A stretch of DNA of 64,000 nucleotides from a virus. Below are positions 16,731 to 26,139 of the stretch, in pieces. Positions within the stretch are counted from its first letter, which is position 1. Every line of letters starts with the position of its first letter. Position numbers and translations under genes: made by a program. The notes beneath the pieces were generated by a model. That model ran no database searches. It saw only the letters and a list, made by a program, of their open reading frames with translations, and was not told the DNA's origin. The stretch covers positions 1 through 64,000 of IMG/VR virus record IMGVR_UViG_3300010883_027406. One strand, 5' to 3'.

Positions 16731-16746
16731 TTACTAACTTATTTTT

Positions 16747-18129
16747 ATGAACATTATTGATTTTATCTCATTGGTTGAAAAGAAGAAACCAAGAATTTCT
16801 GTAGTTGGAGATTCTATTGTAGATGAGTATTATCAGGTGCAAGCGGACAGGATAAGTCCTGAATTCCCAATACCAGTCATGACATCCCCTGATTCTAATT
16901 CTTTTAAGAGTTTGCCTGGGGGAGCAGCAAATGTAGTTTATCAATTTAGTCATTTTAATGTAGATGTAAAATTTTTCAGTTTAGTTGGAAGATATTCTAA
17001 GGAAATATTTAGGGATTATAATATTGATATGTCGTATTGTATTGAATTTGACGACCAATCAGTTGAAGTCCCTATAAAAAGAAGATTTTATGATGGGGAT
17101 TTTCCTTTAAGTAGATGGGATGTAGAATCTGAAAATTATAGTTTGGCAGGTTCAGAGTTGGTTGATCACCAAAATAGAATCTTTCATCATGTTTGTAATT
17201 CTAATAGAGGCGTGCCAAAGTCGGTGGTGATTTTTTCAGATTATGACAAAGGGGTTTTTAGTGGTGTGGAGGAGAGTTTTGTTCCTCTTGATGTGGGGAT
17301 CACTATTGTTGATCCTAAAAAAGGCCCAATAGAAAAGTGGATTGGGTGTTCTATTTTTAAGCCCAATGCTAAGGAGGCTTTTAATTTAAGTGGGATTCGT
17401 GATTGGAAGGAACAATGTAAATGGTTTCAGGATATTCTTGGGTGCGAGAGTGTTGTGATTACTCATGGTGGCGATGGGGTTAAGGGTTTGGTGGGTAAAG
17501 ATTATTTTGATATTGTTGGAAAATGTTCATTGGTCAATAGTGTTATAGGAGCAGGCGATTGTTTCACGGCTTTTTTAGCTATGGGGATTTCATGCGGACT
17601 AAGTGTTATAGAATCATCATCTATCGCTTATGAGGCCAGTACTTTTTATGTTTCTAGGAAGTATAATGAGCCACTTTCTAGGTTCGATTTTTGTGGCAAA
17701 TTTGTTAATATTGAAGAGTTGAATGATAGAAATTTTAAATTGGTATTTACTAATGGGTGCTTTGATTTAATCCACAGAGGCCATTTAGAGCTTTTAAAAT
17801 ATGCTAAGTCTTTGGGAGATAAATTGGTTGTTGCTGTGAACAGTGACTCAAGTGTTAAGAAGTTAAAGGGAAACTCTCGTCCGATTAACAATTTAATTGA
17901 TAGAATGGAAGTGTTATCTGGCTTGGAAGTAGTAGATTATGTTGTATCATTTGATGACATTACGCCTTATGGGGTCATTAAGGAAATATCTCCTGATATT
18001 CTCGTAAAGGGGTCAGACTGGTCTGGAAATATAGTAGGTTCGGATCTGGTCTCAGAGGTTAAGGAATTTAAGTTGGTGGAAGATTTATCGACAACTTTAG
18101 TTATAGATAGAATAAAGAAAAGCTCTTGA
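16747..18129 (+). CDS. hldE: HldE-like heptose kinase/adenylyltransferase
   Basis: This is a full-length bifunctional enzyme (460 residues) with a ribokinase-type kinase and a nucleotidyltransferase. Host HldE makes the ADP-heptose precursor of LPS core. The kinase part has 'GGAANVVYQFSHF' and 'GAGDCFTAFLAMG' (about 268). The transferase part has 'TNGCFDLIHRGHLELL' (about 335) with the HxGH motif and 'DRMEVLSGLEVVDYVVSF'. The N-terminal kinase domain looks somewhat reduced. Glycosyl- and methyltransferase genes follow. It may supply heptose for virion glycosylation or for altering the host surface; ADP-heptose signalling is another possibility. Confidence 0.88.
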   Translation: MNIIDFISLVEKKKPRISVVGDSIVDEYYQVQADRISPEFPIPVMTSPDSNSFKSLPGGAANVVYQFSHFNVDVKFFSLVGRYSKEIFRDYNIDMSYCIEFDDQSVEVPIKRRFYDGDFPLSRWDVESENYSLAGSELVDHQNRIFHHVCNSNRGVPKSVVIFSDYDKGVFSGVEESFVPLDVGITIVDPKKGPIEKWIGCSIFKPNAKEAFNLSGIRDWKEQCKWFQDILGCESVVITHGGDGVKGLVGKDYFDIVGKCSLVNSVIGAGDCFTAFLAMGISCGLSVIESSSIAYEASTFYVSRKYNEPLSRFDFCGKFVNIEELNDRNFKLVFTNGCFDLIHRGHLELLKYAKSLGDKLVVAVNSDSSVKKLKGNSRPINNLIDRMEVLSGLEVVDYVVSFDDITPYGVIKEISPDILVKGSDWSGNIVGSDLVSEVKEFKLVEDLSTTLVIDRIKKSS

Positions 18130-18142
18130 AAAAGGAAGAATA

Positions 18143-19015
18143 ATGAAATTAAATGAAATTAAAAGTGCTGTTGATGGTCTTTCTTTAGATGAAATTAATG
18201 AATTAAAAGCTCATATGGATTTTTCTGAGATTAAAGAATTAGTTAAATCTCCGCTTTGGCCTTCTGCCGTACCTGAGGAGTTAATATGTAAAGCGGAGTC
18301 GGAAGAGGACAAACAGGAGAGAGCAGAGGGTATAATTTATTTAATGATTAATGAGGACTTAAGTAATAAAAGGTTTCTTGACTTTGGATGTGGTGAAGGC
18401 CATGTCGTGTTTCAAGCTGCTAAAAACAATGTTGAGAAATCAGTTGGATATGATCCCCATTCTTCTTTGCCTGACTCAGACGATAAATGTTATTTTTCTA
18501 ATGACTTTGAAAAAGTTCGTGAGCAAGGGCCTTTTGATATTGTTCTTATGTATGATGTTTTGGACCATTTAGACGGGATTGATAGTAGTGTTGACGATGC
18601 TGAGATGGGTCATCGCATGGCGAAAGTTTTATCTCAAGTCAAGTTGGTTACCCATGAAAATTCTAAGATATATTTAAGATGTCATCCTTGGTGTTCTCGT
18701 CATGGTGGGCATTTGTACAATTCTTTAAATAAGGCTTTTGCTCATGTTGTTTTCTCTAAATCCGAGTTAGAGGATATGGGATATGAAGTTGAAGGTGTTG
18801 CCAAAGTTACTTTCCCACGAGCCACGTATGACGCAGCGATTGAAAATGCTGGGCTGAAGGCTATTTCTCAAGATATAATTCAAACTAAAGCAGAAGGTTT
18901 TTTCAAGGAAGGTTTGATTGCGGAAAGAATTGTTTCACATTGGCCAGAAGACAAGAATAAATTCCCAGATTATCAAGTTTCGCAAGATTTTTTAGATTAT
19001 ATTTTGAGTCATTGA
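18143..19015 (+). CDS. SAM-dependent class I methyltransferase
   Basis: The 290-residue protein has the SAM-binding motif 'FLDFGCGEGHVVFQAA', an acidic residue after the second strand ('SVGYDPHS') and 'FDIVLMYDVLDHLDG' as motif IV. The N-terminus is a separate helical segment ('DEINELKAHMDFSEIKEL'). The ATG is 13 bases after the hldE stop with a GGAAG site, so it is in the same operon. A sugar or lipid acceptor is plausible from context, not shown. Confidence 0.78.
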   Translation: MKLNEIKSAVDGLSLDEINELKAHMDFSEIKELVKSPLWPSAVPEELICKAESEEDKQERAEGIIYLMINEDLSNKRFLDFGCGEGHVVFQAAKNNVEKSVGYDPHSSLPDSDDKCYFSNDFEKVREQGPFDIVLMYDVLDHLDGIDSSVDDAEMGHRMAKVLSQVKLVTHENSKIYLRCHPWCSRHGGHLYNSLNKAFAHVVFSKSELEDMGYEVEGVAKVTFPRATYDAAIENAGLKAISQDIIQTKAEGFFKEGLIAERIVSHWPEDKNKFPDYQVSQDFLDYILSH

Positions 19016-20145
19016 TCTCCTGTCGATCCTGTTGGTTTGTCCTCTTCGATTCCTGTGAGTTTATAGACATTAAATCCTTCCCATAGAGTTCCTAACCATT
19101 CCCCTTGTTTGGTTTTTGTAAATTGTCCAAGGGGAATGCCGCACTCATCAACTAACATTAGTTCTTTTAATTCTTTATTGTACATCCAATTGCAAAACCA
19201 TGTATTTATTGCTGACATTCTTTCGGCACTTGGTGTGGCTGTCATCCTGGCAGAATATTCGTCATTAAATTTTAATTCATTTGAGTTTAAGTCTAATGTT
19301 CCGATTTCAAATGGTGCGGTGTATCCCATCCCTAGCAGTCCTGATTGTTGTATTACTTTATGCTTCATGTGTGGTGGATTATCATATGCTTTTAATTTTT
19401 CTCTCATAAAGCTATACGAAGCTTCATTTTTATCATAAGCAACTTCATGTACGTGATGTATGTCTCCTCCAAAGCACGACAATCTACATACCTTAGCTTC
19501 TCTGTCTAACCAGGGGACATCCCGTGGACGTTCTCCGGCAATGTGTGCGCCACATCCAAAACATCTGTCGCACACCTCTACTGGGTAGCTTGCCCTGCTT
19601 TCAAATATTGTTTTTGATTCTTTATTTGATAATATTTTATTCATCGTTGCATGAGAAACTACACAGCATTCGTGTTCATGTCTTATTTCTTCTATTACGT
19701 TTGGGGGGTATTTTAAATCTGCTAATATTTTTCTTTCAATGATACCATCCCAGAGGTGGTGCAAATATGTTGTAAAATAATTACTTTTGGACACGTCGAA
19801 TTTTGATAGTTCAGCCATAAGACCTTCAATGTTTGTAATACTATCATCGTCTATTCTCATGTACCAATCTGCATTTAACTCATTTGGATCTTGCTTTGCA
19901 AAGAAATTATATATTTTCGAGGCAGGATGGTCGTTGAAATGCCGCACAGTGGTTATGTCTATATTTTCGGCCCATCCCTCTTTTATATCTGGTATTTGTT
20001 CCGTTCCAGTTAAGAGGATCAACTTTATTTTTACATTTTCGGAGTTTAAAAGACCATACTTTTTGAAGTGAAACAATCTTCCGCCAAATATTCCCTTGCC
20101 GGAAATTGGCATTAATACTTCTAAATCATATTTGTTTTTTGGCAT
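19009..20145 (-). CDS. Glycosyltransferase-like protein (GT-A type)
   Basis: The 378-residue protein begins with strand-helix units ('YDLEVLMPISGKGIF') and has 'WYMRIDDDSITN', an acidic DDD motif typical of GT-A metal binding. A Cys/His-rich segment follows ('VEVCDRCFGCGAH'), possibly a zinc site. The gene is second in a minus-strand pair after the sulfotransferase. The acceptor is unknown. It overlaps the end of the methyltransferase gene by seven bases. Confidence 0.65.
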   Translation of the reverse strand: MPKNKYDLEVLMPISGKGIFGGRLFHFKKYGLLNSENVKIKLILLTGTEQIPDIKEGWAENIDITTVRHFNDHPASKIYNFFAKQDPNELNADWYMRIDDDSITNIEGLMAELSKFDVSKSNYFTTYLHHLWDGIIERKILADLKYPPNVIEEIRHEHECCVVSHATMNKILSNKESKTIFESRASYPVEVCDRCFGCGAHIAGERPRDVPWLDREAKVCRLSCFGGDIHHVHEVAYDKNEASYSFMREKLKAYDNPPHMKHKVIQQSGLLGMGYTAPFEIGTLDLNSNELKFNDEYSARMTATPSAERMSAINTWFCNWMYNKELKELMLVDECGIPLGQFTKTKQGEWLGTLWEGFNVYKLTGIEEDKPTGSTGDQ

Positions 20146-20159
20146 TTCATTTCTTTCTA

Positions 20160-20936
20160 TTATGTTTGTTTTAGGAAATATCCGTATTGAGTTCCTATTT
20201 TAATTAATTCTTTTTTTATGCTTGGGTGGAAGTCATTTAATTGGATTTTTATATCTTTCCTTTTTCTTGAATTTCTTTTTGTATTATCATAATAGGATTT
20301 ATTTTTTGTGTTTAAAAAATTCATTAAAACTTCTGGAGATTTTTCTACTTGTACAAATAAATCTATTTTATTGGATTTTTCTATCATTCTGTTCCATTCA
20401 ATATAATACACTGCCCCTCGATCTATTGGGTTTAATTTTTTTGAGAGGAGAGGTAGGTTTTTATATATGAATTGTTGAGGTGCGTCTATTGCATCGCTCT
20501 TTGTGGGAGCGGAAGTTTTATGAAAATAATTAAAGTCTTCCACAAAGGACGATATGACGTTTAAGGGGTGCCGGACAACATGGATTATTTTTGTGTTTTT
20601 TAATAGATTATGATTTAAAAATGGTGCTGAAAAGTAACTAGAATCTGCGATGATTTCTGATTCTTCAACCCATGGCGGGTGTTTAGCAGGCTTTCCCTTG
20701 GTATCTCTTGATGGCTGCATTGACACTTTGCTGAGTTGTGGTTTGATTCTTTTTGTTATTACTTTTTCAAATGTTTTTTCTACATGAGAAGCTTCTTTTG
20801 AGTTTTCTGGCATTTGAAAGAAGCTTTCGTGTCCGCATGGAATTCCTAGACTGGTCAGCAGTTCGGCCATATAGACGGTTCCACATCGCCCTGTTCCGGT
20901 TACTAAAAAATCAAGTTTTTGTTTATCGGTTTTCAT
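20160..20936 (-). CDS. Sulfotransferase-family protein
   Basis: Sulfotransferases move sulfate from PAPS to sugar or other hydroxyls, leaving PAP. The 258-residue protein has the 5'-phosphosulfate loop 'GTGRCGTVYMAELL' (14-27) and the 3'-phosphate region 'IIHVVRHPLNVISSF' with Arg122. It lies just upstream of a glycosyltransferase on the same strand, so a sulfated glycan is a reasonable guess. A DHH phosphoesterase encoded at 37676 could in principle remove the PAP by-product. Confidence 0.82.
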   Translation of the reverse strand: MKTDKQKLDFLVTGTGRCGTVYMAELLTSLGIPCGHESFFQMPENSKEASHVEKTFEKVITKRIKPQLSKVSMQPSRDTKGKPAKHPPWVEESEIIADSSYFSAPFLNHNLLKNTKIIHVVRHPLNVISSFVEDFNYFHKTSAPTKSDAIDAPQQFIYKNLPLLSKKLNPIDRGAVYYIEWNRMIEKSNKIDLFVQVEKSPEVLMNFLNTKNKSYYDNTKRNSRKRKDIKIQLNDFHPSIKKELIKIGTQYGYFLKQT

Positions 20937-20959
20937 AAGTAGCTTTCTCTCTTTAGTAT

Positions 20960-21235
20960 ATGACTAAGAAGTACTCCAAAAAAATGATTAAAAAGCTCTT
21001 TGATGGGAAATGTTATTTTTGTGAGGAAGATGATTATGACCTTCTTGACACACATAGAATTGTGCCAGGATCTGAGGGAGGGAGATATACTCGCCACAAC
21101 TCGCTCACAGTTTGTTGCAAATGCCATAGGAAAATACATAGTGATAAGATAAAAATTGTTGGCAAGCACTTTTCTACAACTGGGCAACATGTTTTGAATT
21201 TTATTGATGAAAATGATGTTGAGAGATGGAAGTAG
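20960..21235 (+). CDS. HNH endonuclease
   Basis: The 91-residue protein is a compact HNH nuclease: a zinc pair 'CYFC' (18 and 21), the catalytic region 'LLDTHRIVPGSEGG' with His32, 'RHNSLTVCCKCH' with Asn47, the second zinc pair Cys52/Cys55, and 'HRKIH'. Stand-alone HNH proteins of this size are common in phages as homing enzymes or packaging partners. Here there is no adjacent terminase or intron, so a homing role is possible. Confidence 0.85.
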   Translation: MTKKYSKKMIKKLFDGKCYFCEEDDYDLLDTHRIVPGSEGGRYTRHNSLTVCCKCHRKIHSDKIKIVGKHFSTTGQHVLNFIDENDVERWK

Positions 21236-21236
21236 T

Positions 21237-21428
21237 ATGAAGTCTTATACTTTGCACAATAAAGATTTAGGAATTAATTTAGAACACCCCAGTGTTGGTT
21301 TGTGGTTTACTACTGATATTAATGAGGCAAATGAAATGCTTGAAGCTTGCCATGAATACTTAGTTTCTATAAACGCTTCTGAAATGACTGAAAACTTTAT
21401 AATAGTTGAAGTAGAAACTGAAAAATAA
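21237..21428 (+). CDS. Unknown small protein, 63 aa
   Basis: I start the gene at the ATG at 21237, one base after the HNH stop, with GGAAG upstream; the longer frame from 21204 would overlap the HNH gene. The product has 'SVGLWFTTDINEANEMLEACHEYL', a strand followed by a helix. Family unknown. Confidence 0.55.
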   Translation: MKSYTLHNKDLGINLEHPSVGLWFTTDINEANEMLEACHEYLVSINASEMTENFIIVEVETEK

Positions 21429-21448
21429 GTAAAAATCTAATTGCTTTC

Positions 21449-21456
21449 TATAATAA
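21449..21456 (+). promoter_or_regulatory. Putative late promoter box three bases before the 21460 start
   Basis: TATAATAA is followed by GGC and then the ATG. The same A/T octamer-plus-three-bases arrangement recurs before six other starts in the window. Confidence 0.5.
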
Positions 21457-21459
21457 GGC

Positions 21460-22086
21460 ATGGTTACTTCGACTGGAAAGGGTTTGAATGTTCTGATTAG
21501 GGCTGAATATTCTTTTTCTTCAAATTGGATGTCTTTTGGAAGTTGGTATTCTGTTCAAAAGAATTTACCTGATGCCAATGTTGCGATTGTTTGCGATGGG
21601 GTTTCTGAGTTGAATAATATCAGCGGTTGTTTTGTGTGGACTGGTAAGTTTGGCGTAAATGTTTTTAAGTGTGAGAATTTTGATGATTTTTTTATTAAGT
21701 TGTTCGATAGAAAGAATTGTAACTTATTTGATCTTCCTCTTTTGATTTTAGATAAGGGGGTTATAGTTGTAGACGAACTTTCTAGTTCTGTTTTAGATTG
21801 TTTTAATGAGGAAAACATTTTGTCTGATGATTTTGTTATGTTTTTAAAAGATAAAAGTTTGAAAAAAGATTTTTTAAATAGAAAATTTAAAGATTTTAGG
21901 TTTTCCGCAGATGTGGAAAGCGATGTGGATTCTTGTTTCGTTTCTTTTGGAGAAAATTTTGTTCCGCACGAATGGATACATAGTAATAAAGTAGGGTTTT
22001 ATGAAGATGTTTGCCCCAGCAACTTTAATGAAACGAAAGTTTGGGACATTTGGAGCCAAGCAAGAGGGGCCTTCTCGGTTGTTTAG
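21460..22086 (+). CDS. Unknown protein, 208 aa
   Basis: No Shine-Dalgarno site is visible; an A/T-rich box ends three bases before the ATG instead. The product alternates strands and acidic helices ('DANVAIVCDGVSELNNISG', 'DLPLLILDKGVIVVDEL') and ends in an amphipathic segment. I do not recognise it. Confidence 0.55.
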   Translation: MVTSTGKGLNVLIRAEYSFSSNWMSFGSWYSVQKNLPDANVAIVCDGVSELNNISGCFVWTGKFGVNVFKCENFDDFFIKLFDRKNCNLFDLPLLILDKGVIVVDELSSSVLDCFNEENILSDDFVMFLKDKSLKKDFLNRKFKDFRFSADVESDVDSCFVSFGENFVPHEWIHSNKVGFYEDVCPSNFNETKVWDIWSQARGAFSVV

Positions 22087-22091
22087 GATAA

Positions 22092-22382
22092 ATGATGCGT
22101 AATTTTTTTAACGATTTTGACAATGATAATGACGAAGATGAATTGGAGTTTTTTATCCCACAAGGAGAAGAAGGCATTCCTTTAGATAGGTTGGTTGTGG
22201 ACTTGTTTCAAAATGGTTTAGATACTTATAATTTGAAGATGCTGGAGTTATCTGTTGAAATATCCAGCAAGTCGTTTTTCTGGAGATTTAAATCTGTAGA
22301 AAAAAAGCTTAAAATGATTATCACGATTTACAAAAGTTTAAGTTTTATCATGAATGAGGATTCTATTGAGAATGAGGAGTAA
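22092..22382 (+). CDS. Unknown acidic protein, 96 aa
   Basis: The N-terminus is a run of Asp/Glu/Asn ('FDNDNDEDELEFF') and the rest is helical ('LEISSKSFF'-like segments around residues 50-70). It starts six bases after the previous stop. Function unknown. Confidence 0.5.
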   Translation: MMRNFFNDFDNDNDEDELEFFIPQGEEGIPLDRLVVDLFQNGLDTYNLKMLELSVEISSKSFFWRFKSVEKKLKMIITIYKSLSFIMNEDSIENEE

Positions 22383-22384
22383 TA

Positions 22385-22714
22385 ATGCCACTTTATGAAT
22401 TTAAGTGTGACAAGTGTGATGTTGTTTATGAAGAGTTGACTAGTTATGATAAAACGGAAAAGTATGATGGAATTTCGTGCCCGGATTGTGGTTCTAAAAG
22501 TAAAATAAAATTAATTTCTGGTTGCGGAGTCGCTTTTGGCAATCCTAAGGACACCAGCAAGTGGGATAGTCGTTCTTATCGTGCTGGCCACAATCATGAG
22601 CGGGCAAAGGGCGAGCGAAGACACGCAGAGGCTAACTCTCATATGGGCACCAATCCTTATGGAAAGTCAGGAGATAATCTTAATGTTAGCGGTAGCGAAC
22701 ACATTGATCTTTAA
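22385..22714 (+). CDS. FmdB-like zinc-ribbon protein
   Basis: The start 'MPLYEFKCDKCDVVYEEL' and the second pair 'ISCPDCGSKSKIKLISG' match the FmdB family of small zinc-ribbon proteins, found as putative regulators in bacteria and phages. The C-terminal half is hydrophilic with many His, Gly and Asn. It is the last gene before the PrkA operon. A regulatory role is suggested by the family, not shown. Confidence 0.8.
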   Translation: MPLYEFKCDKCDVVYEELTSYDKTEKYDGISCPDCGSKSKIKLISGCGVAFGNPKDTSKWDSRSYRAGHNHERAKGERRHAEANSHMGTNPYGKSGDNLNVSGSEHIDL

Positions 22715-22801
22715 AATGATTGATTTTCAGTATTGATTATTAATTAAATTGAAAATATACTTATTAAATTGTCGTGGATTTGTTTTTAAAAGGAACTCCT
22801 A

Positions 22802-24898
22802 ATGCCATCGAAAACGGTTAAAAATTCAAAATTGGATAAAGTTGCGAAGAGCTTTGATATAGAAGAATTTAAGGTTCTTCATGAAGAGATGACTTTTTCT
22901 GAATATCTAGAAAAGATACATGAAAATCCACTTCTCATTAGAACAGCATATCAAAGATTGTATGATATGATCATGGAGAAGGGATTCACGGAGTTTGAGC
23001 GGTATAGAAAAAAGCTTAATCGTTATCATTTTTTTGAAAATGAAAAAATTCCTATTTTTGGGTTAGAAGAAACACTTGATAACTTTGTTAAATTTGTCAG
23101 AGGGGCCGCAGGCGGGTACGGGACTGAAAAACGTGTTTTATTGTTTCATGGGCCTGTGGGATCTGCTAAGTCTACTATTTGCCGAGCGATAAAAACAGGT
23201 TTAGAGGCATACTCCAAAACGGACGCTGGTGCGTGGTATTCATATAAGTGGATTAATTTGCCTACTGGACAAGATGGAATTTATACGCATGACGAAGACG
23301 ACTGTCCGATGCACGAAGATCCCATCAAGCTTATCCCTGATAAAATAAGGTCTAAAGTTGTTGAAGATCTCAATGTGATTTTAAGAGAAAATTGTCCTGA
23401 AGATAAGAGATCGACTTTATATTCTTTAAAATGTGATGGGAATCTTAATCCACGGTGCAAACTGTTTCTTGCCGAGATGCTGGACAGATATGATGGAGAT
23501 TGGAAAAAAGTTGTTAACGAACACATTGTTGTCGTTAGAAAAGTATATTCCGAGGCGGATCGTATGGGAATTGCAACTTTTCAGCCTAAAGACGAAAAAA
23601 ATCAGGATGCAACTGAATTGACTGGTGATATTAATTATGCCAAGTTGCCTCACTTCGGATCTGATTCTGATCCTAGAGCATTTAATTTTGATGGCGAGTT
23701 TTGTGTGGGTAATCGAGGTGTTGTTGAATTTATAGAGATGCTTAAGTTGGCGCAAGAGTTTCTTTATGATTTGTTGGGGGCATCACAAGAACGTCAGATT
23801 AAACCCAAGAAGTTTGCCCAAATATCTGTTGACACGGTTTTAATAGGTCATACTAACAACCCAGAATACGAGAAGCTTAAGAGCAATCAGTATATGGAAG
23901 CTTTGAGAGATAGAACATATAAAATTGATGTGCCTTATCTTCTTAAGTGGTCTGAAGAGGTTAAGGTTTTAGAGCAGGATTATGGTGAGGGTCAGGTGCA
24001 GCAGCATGTTGCTCCTCATACTTTGGAGATTGCGGCTCTTTGGGCAGTTTTGACCAGATTGCATGAAGATAAAGATGGAAAATTATCTTTGGTTGATAAA
24101 GCTAAACTTTACGATGGCCGAGCTTTGCCAGGGTGGACTGATGATTCTGTTAAAGAGCTTAGAGATAAATATCCTGGTGAGGGCATGAGTGGTGGCGTTA
24201 GTGCAAGATACGTTCAAGACAAAGTTTCTAATTGCTTGAGTGATAATCATGCCTATATAAATCCATTTATGGTTCTTAACGAGCTTAAAGCTGGGCTAGA
24301 TCATTCTTCCTTGTTTACCAACAAAGAAGATGTTGCAAGGTATTTGAGTGCTGTGGATTTGACGATTAAGGAATATGACGAAATTGTTAAATCGGAGGTT
24401 CAAAAGGCTTTGGTTGGAGACGAAGATTCAGTTATTAGACTTTGCTCTAATTACATTGATAACGTGATGGCTTACATCAATAAGTCTAAGGTTAAAAATC
24501 CGTATACGGGACAAGACCAAGAGGCAGATGAAAGATTGATGAGAAGTATAGAAGAAAAAATTGATGTCCCTGAACAAGCGGCAGATGATTTCAGACGTTC
24601 GTTGGCAGCTTTTATTGGCGATTTGGCTCATAAGGGGAAAGAATTCCAATGGGATTCTAATCCTCAATTAAAGAAGGCTCTTGAGGCCAAATTGTTTGAA
24701 GATACTAAAGATCACATTAAGCTTTCTGCTCTTAATGTAAAGGGGGCAACGGTGGTGGATCAAGATCTTCAAGATAAGATAGATGCTATTAAGACGAGAC
24801 TTGTTAAGCAGTGTGGATATAATGATCAATCGGCTACTGATGTGTTAGATTATGTTGGTAGCATATTTGCTCGTGGCGACTTGGCCGGAAACGAATAA
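22802..24898 (+). CDS. prkA: PrkA-like serine protein kinase (AAA+ domain)
   Basis: The 698-residue protein matches PrkA/YeaG: an N-terminal AAA+ domain with Walker A 'GPVGSAKS' (117-124) and a long C-terminal part of the kinase-like region. The internal sequence 'VDTVLIGHTNNPEYEKLKSNQYMEALRDR' is characteristic of the family. In bacteria PrkA works with YeaH and SpoVR/YcgB during stress, stationary phase or sporulation. Here the same three genes lie in the same order, which supports all three calls. An AAGGA site lies upstream. Confidence 0.92.
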   Translation: MPSKTVKNSKLDKVAKSFDIEEFKVLHEEMTFSEYLEKIHENPLLIRTAYQRLYDMIMEKGFTEFERYRKKLNRYHFFENEKIPIFGLEETLDNFVKFVRGAAGGYGTEKRVLLFHGPVGSAKSTICRAIKTGLEAYSKTDAGAWYSYKWINLPTGQDGIYTHDEDDCPMHEDPIKLIPDKIRSKVVEDLNVILRENCPEDKRSTLYSLKCDGNLNPRCKLFLAEMLDRYDGDWKKVVNEHIVVVRKVYSEADRMGIATFQPKDEKNQDATELTGDINYAKLPHFGSDSDPRAFNFDGEFCVGNRGVVEFIEMLKLAQEFLYDLLGASQERQIKPKKFAQISVDTVLIGHTNNPEYEKLKSNQYMEALRDRTYKIDVPYLLKWSEEVKVLEQDYGEGQVQQHVAPHTLEIAALWAVLTRLHEDKDGKLSLVDKAKLYDGRALPGWTDDSVKELRDKYPGEGMSGGVSARYVQDKVSNCLSDNHAYINPFMVLNELKAGLDHSSLFTNKEDVARYLSAVDLTIKEYDEIVKSEVQKALVGDEDSVIRLCSNYIDNVMAYINKSKVKNPYTGQDQEADERLMRSIEEKIDVPEQAADDFRRSLAAFIGDLAHKGKEFQWDSNPQLKKALEAKLFEDTKDHIKLSALNVKGATVVDQDLQDKIDAIKTRLVKQCGYNDQSATDVLDYVGSIFARGDLAGNE

Positions 24899-24912
24899 AA
24901 AGGAGCATTGTC

Positions 24913-26139
24913 ATGCCACGTCGAATCGAATCTGATCATAAAGACTTTAGGGACGTTGTCTCTGGCCGTATAAGAAAATCTCTTAAAAAGTATATTAATA
25001 CGGGCAAGGTTTTTAGAAGAAGATCTAAAAACGGAAAAGTAACAATATCCATTCCTAGAATTGATATTCCTAGACTTGTTTTTGGAGACAATGGGGATGG
25101 GGTAGGTCGTGGCGAAGGAAAGGAAGGGGACGTTGTAGGCAGAGACCCGCAAAAAGGCAAAGGGAATAAGGCGGGAGATCAAGAAGGAGAAGGGATATTA
25201 ATTAATTTAGATCTGGAGGATGTCCTTTATTTCTTGCAGGACGAATTAAAGCTTCCTAACATTAAACCCAAGCCTAATGAAACTTTTCAAGAAGTTAAAC
25301 TAAAATATAACAATATTGCTTTGACCGGACCTGAGTCTCTTCGTCATAATCGTCGAACTATGTTGCAGGCGTTAAAGCGAATGGCCGCAGGCGGCGAGTT
25401 AGACAAATTGCATTATATACCTGGGTATTCTGACCCGGTGCGATTAATCACTCCAATCAATTCTGACCGTCGTTATAAGCAATATACTGAGATTAAAGTT
25501 CCTGCTAGCAATGCTGTGATTTTCTTTGCTAGAGATGGTTCGGCTTCAATGGATCAATATAAATGTGATATTGTTTCTGATATGTCTTGGTGGATTGATG
25601 CTTGGATTAGACATTTTTATGAAAGAGTGGAAAGATGTTATATTTGGCATGACACAGTGGCCCAAGAGGTAGACGAGGAAACATTTTATAGATATCGTTA
25701 TGGTGGTGGGACAAAGTGTTCTTCTGCCATGAAACTTATTGGTAAGCAATTTGAGAATAGATTTCCTCCCAACAAATGGAACATCTATGTGATATATTTT
25801 ACTGACGGAGAAAATTGGCAAGAAGACAATGCTTCGTTTATAAAGTCCATACAGGATTTAACTAATGGTGGGGATGTTAATTTTGTGGGAATCTCACAGG
25901 TGATGGCTTATAACTATGAACAAAGTTTAAAAAATACCGTAGACGAATCTTTATCAAAAGGCGTTCTTGATAAAGATCTGGTGAGGACGACAGATATCTC
26001 TCCTGCTGATGGGTTATCGGCTCTTAGTGACGATGAGCGAGACGAGGCTATTAAAAATTCTATTATAGATTTGCTGGGTGATGCATCGAAACCTGTTGCA
26101 AAGCCTGTTGCTGTTGATCCATCTGCTGGGGGAATTTAA
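24913..26139 (+). CDS. yeaH: YeaH/YhbH-like protein (DUF444, von Willebrand A-like)
   Basis: The 408-residue protein has a Gly/Lys-rich disordered N-terminal region and then a vWA-like domain. The MIDAS metal motif is visible: 'FFARDGSASMDQYK' (about 204-217) with DxSxS, a Thr in 'GGGTKCSSAM', and an Asp in 'YFTDGENW'. The family accompanies PrkA. It starts 15 bases after the prkA stop with an AAGGAG site, and its stop overlaps the ATG of the SpoVR-like gene, so the operon is tightly coupled. Confidence 0.9.
   Translation: MPRRIESDHKDFRDVVSGRIRKSLKKYINTGKVFRRRSKNGKVTISIPRIDIPRLVFGDNGDGVGRGEGKEGDVVGRDPQKGKGNKAGDQEGEGILINLDLEDVLYFLQDELKLPNIKPKPNETFQEVKLKYNNIALTGPESLRHNRRTMLQALKRMAAGGELDKLHYIPGYSDPVRLITPINSDRRYKQYTEIKVPASNAVIFFARDGSASMDQYKCDIVSDMSWWIDAWIRHFYERVERCYIWHDTVAQEVDEETFYRYRYGGGTKCSSAMKLIGKQFENRFPPNKWNIYVIYFTDGENWQEDNASFIKSIQDLTNGGDVNFVGISQVMAYNYEQSLKNTVDESLSKGVLDKDLVRTTDISPADGLSALSDDERDEAIKNSIIDLLGDASKPVAKPVAVDPSAGGI

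Noticed and set aside
20960-21235. HNH gene as a mobile intron element
   Set aside because: No split gene or intron core was visible on either side, so I list it only as an HNH endonuclease.
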